From: Ectocarpus siliculosus
Taxonomy: Eukaryota > Sar > Phaeophyceae > Ectocarpales > Ectocarpaceae
Direction: 5' to 3'
Assembly: GCA_000310025.1 (NCBI GenBank)
Contig: FN649741.1
Location: 2,218,628 to 2,257,182, forward strand
DNA: 38,555 nucleotides
Notes under the pieces: model-generated
What the model was told of the DNA's origin: nothing
Databases searched by the model: none
Seen by the model: only the letters and a program-made list of their open reading frames with translations
In this document: positions 11,201 to 21,500 of the stretch, one piece after another
How the letters are laid out: each line of letters opens with the position of its first letter
Numbering within the stretch: the stretch's first letter is position 1
Made by a program: the position numbers and the translations under genes

Positions 11201-14200
11201 TCTATCAAAGGGGAAACGGACAGCACTATTAGCGTAGTGGAGCCAAATGAACGTACGGCGGTGTGGGTCTCGGTTGGGGTGGTTTCATCCCATCTCTTCT
11301 GGCCACCAGTCTTGGCTTATCGGTGTGTTGGTATGTTTGACGCACCAGCCGGAGTCACTCGGTGGGGCGGGGGGAAGACAAACAGAACAGTACGCCTGTT
11401 TGCAAACCAATCGACATGTGTGTATGTAGGGTTTCTGCTACTGGTATCTACGGAGGACCCGATTCCCAGGGTATCCGTCTATTTACTTTTTACCAGAATC
11501 GGTACGCCTTCGCGCTACGCTACGCCCACCACCACACAAATGACAAAGGTGTACATTGAACCTTTGCCACCGAAGCTTCCCTGAAGCCCCAGCGGTACAA
11601 CAGCTTCCACCGAGCAAGGAGCAAGGGGGTAAATACGAAGGAGGGTTTTAACTCTACTCAATCAGAATCCGCACAGCGTACATGATCGGTCAACACTGCC
11701 AATCCTAACCCCAACACCAAGGACAACGCACCTGTAGCACCCAGAATTCTGCGTTTTGGAACAGGGTCGGCTGGATCCACAGCGTGAGCCCGATGTTTAC
11801 TGCCAACCAGGCCACCGTCACCTGCACCAGCGTCATGTCGAATGTGCCTGGAGGGGTGCGAGAGGTATGATTGGGTATGGTCGTCCTGCATGTTTTGGGG
11901 ACTTCAAGACAAAGATACAAAACGCGCCCTTGCAACTTAACGTATTTTCTCATCGCTCCTTTCCACGGAATCGGATCTGATTCAGGTACCATGCTACCGC
12001 AGCCCACTTTGACCGACTGCGTACGCCGTGTAAATCACGCCTCTAGCTCGAAGTGTTGTCTCGAGGCATCCATGACGTTCAAGCAATCTGTCGCCTGTCA
12101 GCCGAGCCACCTGCTCATCGCCATACTACAATAAAACAAGCCTGCTCTCTGTTCTTTCAGTCCGGCTCACTATCCCCCTGCACGAAGGTTAGTCTGTAAC
12201 AGCAAGACTGATGCGCCTGCTATCCTTCCGAGAGGGGGGCGCGAGTGTGCGTTGGGGAGGGGTAACGACAGAAGACAACGAACGAATTTCGCCGCCCGAA
12301 CCAAGGGCGTTGACTCCATCATCATCGTGGTCCTCCTTACTCGTGAACACGGGTTCATGTGCTACAGACCTCTACGGCTGCGTGAGCCTTCTTCTCAGAT
12401 CGAATCCGGTTCCTCTCTCACCCTTCCAGTCCAAGGAATAGTCCCCCGCGACCTCGCCGGCCTCTATCACCGACTTGTTTGTCCCTGTAGACCCGGTGGA
12501 GGTGTAGCTGTTTCCACTGGGCAAGCCCTTGCCGGCTCCGTTCCCGGGACTGTTCCCCCGCCCATTCTCCACCGAGTAATAACCGCTGGGCAGAAGGACA
12601 GCGGCGAGAGGGGGAGCATGGGGGGGGGGGAGGCGTCGTTTGTGCGGACCAGAGCGGCTGCTCATGACATGCGCTTGTAAGCCAGAGCGAGTTCCGTATT
12701 GGTTGGACAAGGACATGAAAAAGCAAAAACAGCAGGCACGGAGCTCGAGGAAATGAAAGAGGACTCGTGGCGCACTACGCATACGAAGAAGTGAGGAAAG
12801 AAATAAGAGAAAATGATAAAGTAAGAAAAGTAGCTCACAATGCAGACGGAGCGGCGAACAGAGCCCCATACTCTCCAAAACGCGCCACTTTTGTGCTCCG
12901 TGCGATGCCCGAAATTCCCGTGAGGAGGGTGGTGGGCAGAGCAAAAATGTATTATGGCGTAGTCTATTTTTTGAATTCAAAGCCAATAACGACCCCTTGG
13001 TAAAACGCACATCCTACCCCCAGAAGATCCTGTTATCACCAAAAAGCATAGAAATAGATTCAGTTTTCGCACGTCTTCGGAGCGACCGTTTTACGCAGCC
13101 TTCCATGCCATGAGGACGAGGAGGAGGGCATATGCACCGCACCAAGTTCGGAGCCCTTTTCGCTGTTTGTACCACCCACGCACAACAGCATTATTGATTG
13201 TTGCCCGTAACGTGTTTCCCGACAAGTTGTTCCCGAACCAAAACAAAAAGTGCAAAACACAACAACAGCCAAAATTATTTGTACGGAATCCAACGAAACG
13301 CCTTCGCAGGAAATTAAGGAAATAGAACAGAGAGGGGGGTACGCAGACCGTATTCCCTAACCCTTACCATAACCCAACTTCCCCAATTGTTACTTTATCC
13401 AACATGTTGACTTAATACAATAACCTTGCGTAGGCTTTTGCTGCTGTGGGAAATAGGCTTTCGAGCCCTTTCAGCTCTTCAACCAAGTGTGTTTGCCCCC
13501 CAGTACGCACAGTGTAGTCTGCAGCACATGACAGGCACTTTATAATGCTAGCGGCGAAGTTGATTTAGAGGCACCACCTCAGAGTTCAGTATCCGGAGGC
13601 GGACAAGGCAACGGAAAGTAGATTCGTTTTATGCTACACAACGCGCCACCACTTTAAGAACTTAGCAGTTAAGAACTTGAGCCTCAAACAATCCACAACA
13701 TAAGAACTTGGTCATAAGACAGGTGCTTAGTTCCGACGTGGCGTTAAGAACAAGAACCCGCCCTCATGGTGTACCAAATGCGCACGCAGACAAGAACGGA
13801 GCCCCAAAACGCGGCGGCTGCAAGATAGGAAGTCAGGACGGTTGGGGGTGACGCAAACAACAGTTTGTTTCAGATTCGAGGCGGGGGGGGGCAGAGGACC
13901 TCGTGATGAAAAATGATTGTACGTCTGACGCGCGGAGGGGGAGGCACTCTCTCTCATGTTTCGCATTCCTTACAGGTTAGACCATTGACGACAAGTCATC
14001 AGGACGCATAATTGTGCCCACAGGACCGGTCACCGATGGCCAATCATCCCTTCCTGAAGTACTTTGCCAAAGGTGGCTCAATAATGTCTTCCCTAGTCTA
14101 TCTCGATACCACTTCCCGTCTTTCAACCCACTTGCTATGCCCCAGTACAGCTACCGTCTTCTCCTGGCTATCCCATGCCTCAAGCATATCCCTGTACGTT

Positions 14201-17200
14201 TACTTGTACGTGTCCAACTCAGTCATGTACATTTCTCTACCCTTGTCGCCCAACACGGACGTTTCGCAACGACACGAACCCGGTCTTCGCGCTCGGAGCC
14301 GCACGCACATTTGAACTTGTTGTCTTCATTTTGTCTTCCTTCCCGAATCTTCGTCAACGTTCTCAAAGGCCGTTGTCCCCAGTCCGAATTTTGAGCTTCG
14401 GCTTTGTCACTTCATCCATTGGTCCATGTAGTAGGTACCTATTCCTTCTTTCAACATCCGTACAAATCTAGACCCTCCGTATCCTTGGGTCCTTTTGTTA
14501 GATTGTGTTCTCTCTCGGCAAAAGTAGCAGGTTCCTTGTTACGAACCCCTATAGACGGACCGTTCGTTTCCAATGAACCCGATACCTTCCGTTCCTTTCC
14601 AATGTGTCAACCTCATCGATTTTGAACTACATATTCCATACGTCATCTACAACGTTAGTCCACTCCCTGGGTTATTGCCATTTAACTTCCTTACGCCTCT
14701 CCCCGATCGTGGGAGTTGGACCCGAAGGGGGGGCGTACTCTCTGTCTCTCATGTTTTGGATGCCTTAGCGGTTAGACCATTGACCACGTGTCCTCGACAG
14801 GACGCAGCATTGTTCCCACAGGACCGACGACCGATGGCCAATCGTTCGATCCTACTTTGCCAAAAAGGTGGCTCAACAATGTTTTTCCCTAGTCTATCTA
14901 TCCTATCGATATCAGTTCCCGCCTTTTCAACCCATTTCATATGCCCCAGCAGCTCTCCTGACTATTCCGTGCCTCAAAACATGTCTCGTACCTTGTCCTT
15001 GCGCTTTTCCCAGCTCACTCATGTGCGTTTCCCTCTCCTTGTACAACGGACATATCCGCAACTACATGAACATGGCCTGCGCACTCGGAGCCGCATTCGC
15101 ATGTAGATTTGTCGTCTTCATCGTCTACGTTCCCAAATCCTCGTCTACGTTTTCGAAGGCCAATGACCCCAGTCCTAAATATGAGTTTCAGCTTTGTCCC
15201 TACATCCCTTGGTCCATGAAGAGGGTACCCCTTGGATCTATTTCCTTCTTTCAACATTTCGTACACATGCAGACCCTCGAGTCCTTGGTTTCTTTGGTTA
15301 GGGTATATTCTTCTCTCTTTGCCGAGATATCTTCTACTTCAAACCTCTACACCTTGCGTTTCCAGTACATCGCCTTCGTCAATTTCGAACCCCTTCCATG
15401 CGTCATCTACAACATTAACCCACTCCGTAGGTAGGTTGGTACACCCATTCTTCTTGTTTGCCCACTTCGCCTCCTACGCTGTTCTCGGCAACCTCTCCTC
15501 TCCCATACCGTAATGCGCTACTGCCGTCTAGGGAGGGGTTAAACGACTGTATTGTACACTTGCATCAGTAGTGTCTCATGATGAAATCCACCCAGAAAGA
15601 CCTGTGTCATCTGCATAGGGCGATCGGTTTTCATAGACATAAGAACAAGAACCCCGTTTGTCATAGGTGGATGCCTGCTCCAAATAAGAACTTGGCAAAT
15701 AAGAACATGTGCTCGGTTGGAAGCAACCGATAAGCGTCGAGCCTCAAGCTAAATAAGCGGTTCGTAAGTGGTGGCGCGTTCGGTATAGAAGACCCATTTC
15801 ACTCATTGCACTACATCTTATTATGACCAAAACTTGTCTGCTCTTTTTAATTGTTGACAAAGGAAGGTCTCAGTGACCCCCTGAAACGCGCCCCACCCTT
15901 GGATGCGCACACGCACGCGGTCTCGGGATGGATGGGTGTCCTCCCTGTGGTGCTGCTCTGTCTGATCTCGCCACACGTGTGAAACTTGAAATCTCCACAG
16001 CAGCACAGCCGTGTGAACTTGAAATCTCCACACAACAACCATCCACACAACCATCCACACAACGTATGGTTGAACATGACTCTGTAGACTGTACATACAT
16101 GCGGGAGTACAAAGTGTTGACTCAGAGTCCTCCAGACAACACTGCAGAGAGGCACGAATGTGTATCCAGAACTGTTTGTACACTTCAAACTCCGCGAACC
16201 GAACCACAGGACTACAGACACCTCGCGGTTGTAGTTTGTTTTTCGGCCGCCCTGTTGTGCCTGTCGAAACCCATCCTACACATGAAGGCCACGAGCTGCA
16301 TGTATAGATCATGTACAGCAAGAAATAGTCGATTCCTACAACTCCTGTAGACTATTTTATGCTTTGACTGCTGTAGACTGCTGTCGACAACTGTAGTCTC
16401 ATGGATACGCACCAAAGATTACTCTCGGCTCGTACTGTAGCCTCCCAGCTGGATGGGGAGCTGGATGGGGAGCTGGATCAGTGGTTGACTAAAGCAGTAG
16501 TGAATGCTCTCGGCTCGTAGCCTCCCAGCTGGATGAATTGTTGCAGGGATCTCCGGGACGGACACCTTGCCAGCTTGCCAGGCCTACCGGAAAAAGAACG
16601 TAAATGGTGCGCACCATATTTTTCCGCACCTTGGGCGAGGGGCCCGTTCCCGGAGATCCCTACAACAACCACGGATGATCCAGCTGGGAGGCTACGGGCC
16701 AAGAGTATATCTTTGGTTAGAAAAAGGCTCGTCCATTGACTGCTGACTGATCGTCACAAGGCGGTATCCTGCTTTGGCAACGTGATCTCCGGCAGGGAGC
16801 TGTTTCAGAAGAATGTTAATGTTTCTCAGCGAGGAGCAAAAAACGACAGCCACAGGTCCATGAAAGGACGGGAGGGCGGGCTTTCTCGCCACCCTGCAGC
16901 AGGCAGCACCGCTGCGAGAGTGACATTCTTGAATGAGGGGATGCTGGATAAACGCTGGCGAGACGCAAACAGCAGCTGTCCATCCGTCCACACCTCTGCA
17001 AGAACAACAGAAAAGAGCTGCCGCACACCAAAGGGCAACTTGGTGCAAAATTTCAGGTTACCCAGCAGCAGCACACACGCAAAGCGACCCACCGGCTCGG
17101 TGACTCTGCTCAACCTCCACCGCTATCACAGCTGAATAGTTCAATGCCCTCACCCATTGGAGGCGTCTTGCAGCGCGCTCCTCTCGGTGACGCTGCCTCC

Positions 17201-17404
17201 GCCGCCGGCGTCGCCGAGCAGCGTCGCAGGCGTGAAGTCCTTAAGGTTGTTGTCGCGAGTCGGGCAAGGCCACACCACTCGCAGCCAGACGCAGCATGCC
17301 ACCAGTGTCAGGAAGGGCAGGGACACCAAGGCCCAGTACGTCTCGTCCGGCACGTTCGGCCACTCGTGTGTCGTTTGCTCGAGTATCTCGGAAAAGCTCC
17401 TCAT
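5215..17404 (-). CDS. Polyprenol (dolichol/phytol) kinase-like membrane protein
   Basis: Nine exons on the minus strand: 17404-17154, 12585-12422, 11847-11732, 11049-10933, 10042-9947, 8577-8467, 7655-7497, 6191-6060, 5367-5215. All junction phases agree and give 432 residues. ATG has A at -3; the stop is TAG at 5215-5217. Several hydrophobic segments are visible: about 25-45, 143-170, 178-198, 252-266, 302-330, 368-381 and 390-430. The family signature spans exons 7-8: GVGDGLAEPVG (D333), then GKHKY and ERSFEGS (359-366). This matches the Asp and Glu-Gly motifs of CTP-dependent dolichol/phytol/farnesol kinases and related cytidylyltransferase-like proteins (CTP_transf_1). The C-terminus has TLAEAFSPHTMDTPF. 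The predicted role is CTP-dependent phosphorylation of a prenyl alcohol in a membrane; the substrate and compartment cannot be told. Residues 85-138 are a Gly/Ser-rich linker. The gene is stretched over 12.2 kb by introns full of repeats. Confidence 0.85.
5815..6030. repeat. 81-bp tandem repeat with poly-G runs
   Basis: Two full units, starting near 5874 and 5955, contain gtttctcccgctcgtcacgg and end in runs of 10-12 G; a partial unit precedes them. It lies in the last intron of the kinase-like gene, directly before the exon 8 donor. Confidence 0.8.
6060..7655 (-). CDS. Kinase-like gene, exons 7 and 8 (CTP-binding motif)
   Basis: Exon 7 (7655-7497, 53 codons) ends GVGDGLAEP|gtgagt. Exon 8 (6191-6060, 44 codons) continues VGIWLGKHKY and ends FT|gtaaga. 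Both are in phase 0 with pyrimidine-rich acceptors. Together they carry the Asp motif and the FEGS motif expected of the nucleotide-binding loop in dolichol/phytol-kinase-like enzymes; the intron between them cuts the GDGLAEP-VG motif. Confidence 0.85.
6936..7250 (+). repeat. Two ACCGGCTGACCAAT repeat copies plus 36-bp x3 minisatellite
   Basis: Adjacent diverged copies at about 6936-7010 and 7022-7130 of the dispersed repeat whose core is caaccggctgaccaatgaaa. They are followed by three 36-bp units (7141-7176, 7177-7212, 7213-7248) of the form gctaggctgttcttcagact. All lie in intron 7 of the kinase-like gene, opposite to its sense. Confidence 0.8.
8578..9946. other. Intron 5 of the kinase-like gene
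   Basis: The intron has no feature I can support. It holds a 279-codon plus-strand open frame (8834-9673) and an overlapping 117-codon minus frame (8808-9161). Neither has recognisable motifs, and their composition is not distinct from the surrounding intron. Confidence 0.4.
9947..10042 (-). CDS. Kinase-like gene, exon 5
   Basis: Encodes 32 residues starting VNYTRKVQHFAAYLVPLL, a conserved-looking block of the family. The acceptor follows a T-rich tract (tttttgttccag) and the donor is CTTGAG|gtacct, both in phase 0. The 5' part of this exon and its acceptor tract lie inside a 128-bp tandem duplication whose upstream copy is degenerate. Confidence 0.8.
9974..10229 (-). repeat. 128-bp tandem duplication carrying a broken copy of exon 5
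   Basis: Units 9974-10101 and 10102-10229 share long identical blocks, such as ggaagagcaggggtaccagg. The first unit contains the 5' part of functional exon 5. In the second the bases corresponding to the acceptor AG and first codons are deleted (ggttccacacccg instead of gttccaggtgaactacacccg), so it should be spliced out as intron. A cag created in front of CATTTCGCC could act as a cryptic acceptor. Confidence 0.8.
10358..10575. repeat. 110-bp tandem duplication
   Basis: Units 10358-10467 and 10468-10575 share ctgatgcggatgccttcgtt, cacaacggag and ccccttccatcta and differ by scattered substitutions. It is in intron 4 of the kinase-like gene. Confidence 0.8.
10933..11049 (-). CDS. Kinase-like gene, exon 4, probable GC donor
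   Basis: The acceptor accatcttgcag is excellent and the exon encodes a membrane segment (CMIAVSILAGSLCRYF). No GT donor in phase 0 fits before the in-frame stop at 10906-10908. The site TTCAAG|gcgaga fits exactly and gives SKNSWFK joined to VNYTRKVQHF in the next exon. It differs from the gtgaga donor used elsewhere in these genes by one T to C change, so a GC-AG intron is inferred. The alternative is an unseen small exon. Confidence 0.65.
13640..15780. mobile_element. 2.1-kb element with terminal inverted repeats
   Basis: The 15-mer aacgcgccaccactt at 13640-13654 recurs as its exact reverse complement at 15766-15780. Similarity continues inward imperfectly for about 45 bp (gaac, then cttgaggctc-like blocks on both arms). 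No clear target-site duplication is visible. No transposase frame is recognisable, so it would be non-autonomous or decayed. The interior is mostly two diverged copies of one 0.8-kb sequence. It sits in the 4.57-kb first intron of the kinase-like gene and accounts for nearly half of that intron. Confidence 0.6.
13900..15440. repeat. Diverged 0.8-kb direct repeat inside the TIR element
   Basis: The blocks near 13930-14690 and 14725-15440 align at an offset of 798 bp. Shared landmarks include gttagaccattgac, the cacaggaccg...ccgatggcc block, gtggctcaa and ccctagtctatct. Short open frames in both copies shift frame independently and match no family I know. Confidence 0.75.
16508..16700. mobile_element. 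Foldback (hairpin) element, about 190 bp
   Basis: gtagcctcccagctggat (16518-16535) and its exact reverse complement (16678-16695) form the outer stem. Further pairs inside are gggatctccggga (546-558 of 16 kb) with tcccggagatccc (16648-16660), a ccggaaaaa/tttttccg pair, and the perfect palindrome atggtgcgcaccat near the centre. The whole block should fold into one long hairpin. An extra direct copy of the outer arm lies at about 16420-16455. It is in intron 1 of the kinase-like gene. Confidence 0.75.
17154..17404 (-). CDS. Kinase-like gene, exon 1 (start exon)
   Basis: Encodes residues 1-83 and part of 84. The ATG at 17404-17402 sits in caccATGAGG. One strong hydrophobic segment (around WALVSLPFLTLVACCVWL) follows an acidic N-terminus, so it reads more like a first membrane span than a cleaved targeting peptide. 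The donor AATGG|gtgagg is in phase 2 and matches exon 2 at 12585 across a 4.57-kb intron. Confidence 0.8.
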
Positions 17405-18441
17405 GGTGCGCGAGTGCTGCTGCTCGAGGACGAACCGGTACAGGTGTGCGTGTCCTCTTTGCAGCAGCCAGCAGCCCAAAGGTACGCAAACAAATTGAAC
17501 GTCTGACGTACGTACGTAGGTCTCTTTTGGCCACCCTTTGGCCCGCTGTCTCGAGGCAAATCCCAGGGAAACGTCGACGGAGGTAGGGCGCTGTTTCGGG
17601 ATGGGCAGGTGTATTGTGGTCGTTGTACACACCTATAACACGCTGCCCGTTTTGCCCGCTCGAACGGCGGCCAATAAATGATCCGCTAGGGTATATATAC
17701 ATTGAGAGCGTTTCATGTCACTGCGCGCGCCGCGTCGATGGTTGATGACAAATGCGATGATGTGCATCATGTTTTCATGTGTCCATTGGCTATCATACAT
17801 GTGCGAGATCGCGAGTCGACCCAGCTCTCAGGCTCGCGTTGCACGCATAGCGTGTCTCTCTCTCGACCTGTACAAGGCTGTTTGGTTTGCCTCTACTGCA
17901 GCACCTAGAGAGCGTCGGCGCTTGATTGCACCAAAGCTGCTGCATTGACGTTGTCAGCTGGAGAGCGGCGGGACCTACATATACATATCCGCCGCTGATC
18001 ACACAACGCACATATCCACACATCATACATCCCAATCAAGCACGCAAAGGTGGGATCTATTGGGCGGAAAGGGGATTATTGATGTGATCTGTGATTGGGT
18101 TTTGCGTTGGGTAAGGGTGTGAGATGCCGTGGTCCAACACAGCAATGCTTCGGATACTCCGCACTGCCTATTGTACAGTGCAGTCTAGACAACGCATTTT
18201 TGTCGGATGTGCGCGACGTTCGATCCACACCGCTGTCTGCCTGTGGCGGGATTTTTTAAGCATGGAGACGCCGGGATTGTCGGGTGCAAAGTAATTAGTT
18301 CCTATATTGTGCGAACGTTCACCGCGCGCACCCCCAATATGTTTGTCGGCTACTGGCGACCGATATTCCGTGCCTAAGATACATTTTGATCACGCTGCAG
18401 GCGAGCTGAGAACCGCGCTTCTACTACAAGTACAAAACACG
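17405..18441. promoter_or_regulatory. Divergent promoter interval between two head-to-head genes
   Basis: 1,037 bp separate the two predicted start codons. On the minus side a gtatatatac TATA-like stretch lies at 17692-17701, about 290 bp upstream of the kinase-like ATG. No equally clear TATA is seen on the plus side. No other gene was found here. The TATA call is a motif match only. Confidence 0.4.
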
Positions 18442-18551
18442 ATGAAGGTGTCTGTCGAAGTGGGTGGACAGAGCATGGAGATCCCATGCGGACAAGGAGG
18501 GCAGGTGGGGTCGATGGTAGAGACACTCATAAAGGCACTCTCGAGGCCGCC
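18442..18551 (+). CDS. EF-hand-like gene, start exon
   Basis: ATG at 18442 has A at -3. The end is uncertain. A phase-2 donor at CCGCC|gttaaa joins exon 2 at 20464 and keeps the predicted helix VGSMVETLIKALSR. The stronger-looking donor GGGCAG|gtgggg at 18505 (phase 0) would join an exon 2 start at 20453 but delete that helix. I prefer the first because the ubiquitin-like fold needs the helix. Confidence 0.5.
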
Positions 18552-21500
18552 GTTAAAAAACTGCACTAAGAACAAAAGACTACAGAATGTACTACTGTGT
18601 AGGCACGCAGCTCTTTTGCTGCTGTTTGCCTGTTTTTTTACGGGACTCGAACGGTGTTGCTGTCGTTGGGGTGGTGTCTGATTCTTGCCGGAGTATGGTT
18701 CAGCTGACATCGTAAGGCCTGGCTCTTCTGTTGTGGGCGAATCTCTCCAGAGTGCACAAACTCGCAAAATTGAAGAAGTTGCACAATATGTCGCTTGCAC
18801 ACACAACAAGAGGAACGGACTGCCGAACCAACAGTACATATTTAGTTTCGTCAATACTTTCGGAAAGCCCCGCTAGAGGAAAGGGAAACCCAAGTGTCTT
18901 GGTTTAATGTGGAACCAAAATTGTCTTGGTTAGTGTGTGGGGTCACGATGATACTGGTTTGAGTATTGGCGGACGCGGCACGTATCGTTGAGTAGGAGGG
19001 GGGGGTTGGGTTCGGGCACTTCTGTTGTTTGTTGCCCCGCAAGTGTCTCGTTTCTTATGTGGGGCCTCCAAGTGTCTTGGTTTTAGTGTGGAACTCCCAA
19101 GTGTCTTGATTTGAGTGTGGGGGTCACTACTATAATGGGGGGCGCGTTTGGCTGATGGAGTATAGGAGGGGGGTTATCTTTGGGGTGGGGATAATTCTTG
19201 AGTTTTGGGGGGCGGGACAGGCGTTTAGCCCCACCCACCCCCTACCTGGAAAAGGGCATGTATGGCCATTCATAGGCCAACTCAATGTTTTCCGGCCGTT
19301 CAGCCGCATGGTTCAAGCACCAACTAAATAAAAAGAAAAAGTTTTTCTTGCTAAAAAGACGCCGGAGAATTCAACGAAAAAATCGGAAAACAGATCGGAC
19401 ACCGTTAAGGGGGCGCAAAAGCATAACGGCACAGACTTATGATACGGAGGAAGTACAATCACAATCCTCTATACAGCAGTGGCAATTGAAGTCGGTCTAC
19501 CTGCCAACACGGAAACCCAGAGAGGATAATACTCCTCTTCCGGTTGAATGTGAACACGAAGTTTGTGAACACTTCCCCTGTGTTACACCTTACCTGGGTT
19601 TAGCTCGTGACCACGGAAATGCCTCTTGGTTGCAGTACGTCGTTGTCGTTGTTGTCGTCGTTGTTGTCGGTCTCCTCCTACATGTACATAGTCTACATGT
19701 TGTGGGGACCCGACAACAACGACAACGACGTACTACAACCACAGCGACAGACCAATAACCAACAACAACAACGAGTAAGAAGCCAATAAGACGTATACAT
19801 CAAGGGAGGCGGGAAAGCTGATCCTTGCTGCGGTAGTTGGAATGCCCTTTCGCTGACAGCCGCCGCCCCCCTCCCCCCCCCCCCCCCACACACACACATC
19901 TCTGGCCAACAAGAATGTTCGCTGGCTGGCCCTGGCAGCATCGCAGAGGCTCCAGCTGATGCAGCCCAAAGGACGTCAAAGGATGAGGGAAGCGGGGGAC
20001 GCACGGCGAGGGTTTGCGCTTCCGAAAGCCGTGCTCGTGAAGGTGCGCGCTTTCAGGGCGAACCAAACTACAGTACCACCACAGCAGGGTGCGAGGCACC
20101 AGCGTGAGCGCTGCTGACGGGAGCTGTCCGATGGAATCGCAGCTTGCCTTAGACGAGAGAGCATCCGAGAAATACTATTGTGCGTACGCGTCCATCCATC
20201 TCGCTTTTCGTATGCCATACCGAAGTATGTAGCGTTCGGCGTCAACGTCACCTTTGCTGACACAATAATAGCGGGGCGGTCATTATGAGGTACTTCGCCA
20301 CATTACCCGGCGACTCATAACGCCAAACGGTCGTCTACGCTCCATAGCCTTGACGTCACTGAGATACGAATGGTCACTACAATGCAGCAGGCTTTTCGTC
20401 CGGATGCGGTGACTCTGTCCGGCACATTGCTCTTGATCCTCTTTCATGGCAGGGGGGCGGCAGTCTAGACGATCCGTACTCGACGATTGGCGACGTGCTG
20501 GAAGACGGGGCGGAAGTGGAGGTGCGAAAGGGGGGACCCGTCAACCGCACCCTGTACGAATGTGGTACCGGTGTAGACCGTACGTTGCGTATAATGTTTT
20601 TCGTCGCTGCGAGACAACATTTTAGTCGCGATTCTTGACGTCACACGTCAACTCAAGCTTTTGGAAACTCTTTACGACCCCTCACGTGTCGAGCTGGTGT
20701 AAAACAAGACACCCAAGCTCTATTTCAACCGGGATATGGCCATACCCCACGGTCTTTTCGTACCTCGGTCGGCAAAACCCGGGATTTTGTTCACTACCGA
20801 GAAACCTGGACCACCTGCTGCATGATATCGCGTAAAACGCATGTATTCCTTGCTGTAGGTGGTCTTGATGGATGCGGTGGAAGTGGACGATGTCGGTGCT
20901 CCCGTGGCTAGCGAGTGGTTCCTCAAGGCCTTCGGCTCTGGGGAGGCTACGAAGAGAAGGTACTCACCCCAAGCAGGTACTCATCTGAAGAGGGTACTCA
21001 CCTCAAGAAGGGTACGTACAAGTATGCCTGAATGTCGAAGGCGACTTGAAGACCTGAAATCGGAATGAAACAATTCGCATTCTGAAATATCCCGCCAAGC
21101 TCCAGGTGCGATGAATGCTTAGGGGTGTGTACTCATAGCCGTTCGTGCCGAAGTCGTTTGACCATTGACCTCGCATCCTTACAAACCCGTGACATTGCAC
21201 GCCGGGTTTCACGGACCAGGCTAGAAGGGGGGAATTGTCTCGGGTTCCACGGGCAACGATTTGGCACTTTCCGCAGATATCTGAGGCAAAATAAAAAACA
21301 CCGAGAATATATCTATTGCCCCCCCCCCCCCAAGCCAAACCCGGGCCGGGGAGAACCCGGGGGGGTCCCTCCCGGCTTTTNNNNNNNNNNNNNNNNNNNN
21401 NNNNNNNNNNNNNNNNNNNNNNNNNNNNNNNNNNNNNNNNNNNNNNNNNNNNNNNNNNNNNNNNNNNNNNNNNNNNNNNNGCAGTGGCATAGGCAAAGCA

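Noticed and set aside
10634-11584. 316-codon plus-strand open frame
   Set aside because: It overlaps kinase-like exon 4 on the opposite strand and a MITE core, so much of its openness is a shadow of real features.
12904-12925. gatgcccgaaattcccgtg resembling 10770-10795
   Set aside because: Too short to separate from chance; flanks do not align.
19285-19758. 157-codon plus-strand frame, basic N-terminus and poly-Val stretch
   Set aside because: Lies in an intron, and the Val run is just the GTT/GTC hairpin; no splice evidence.
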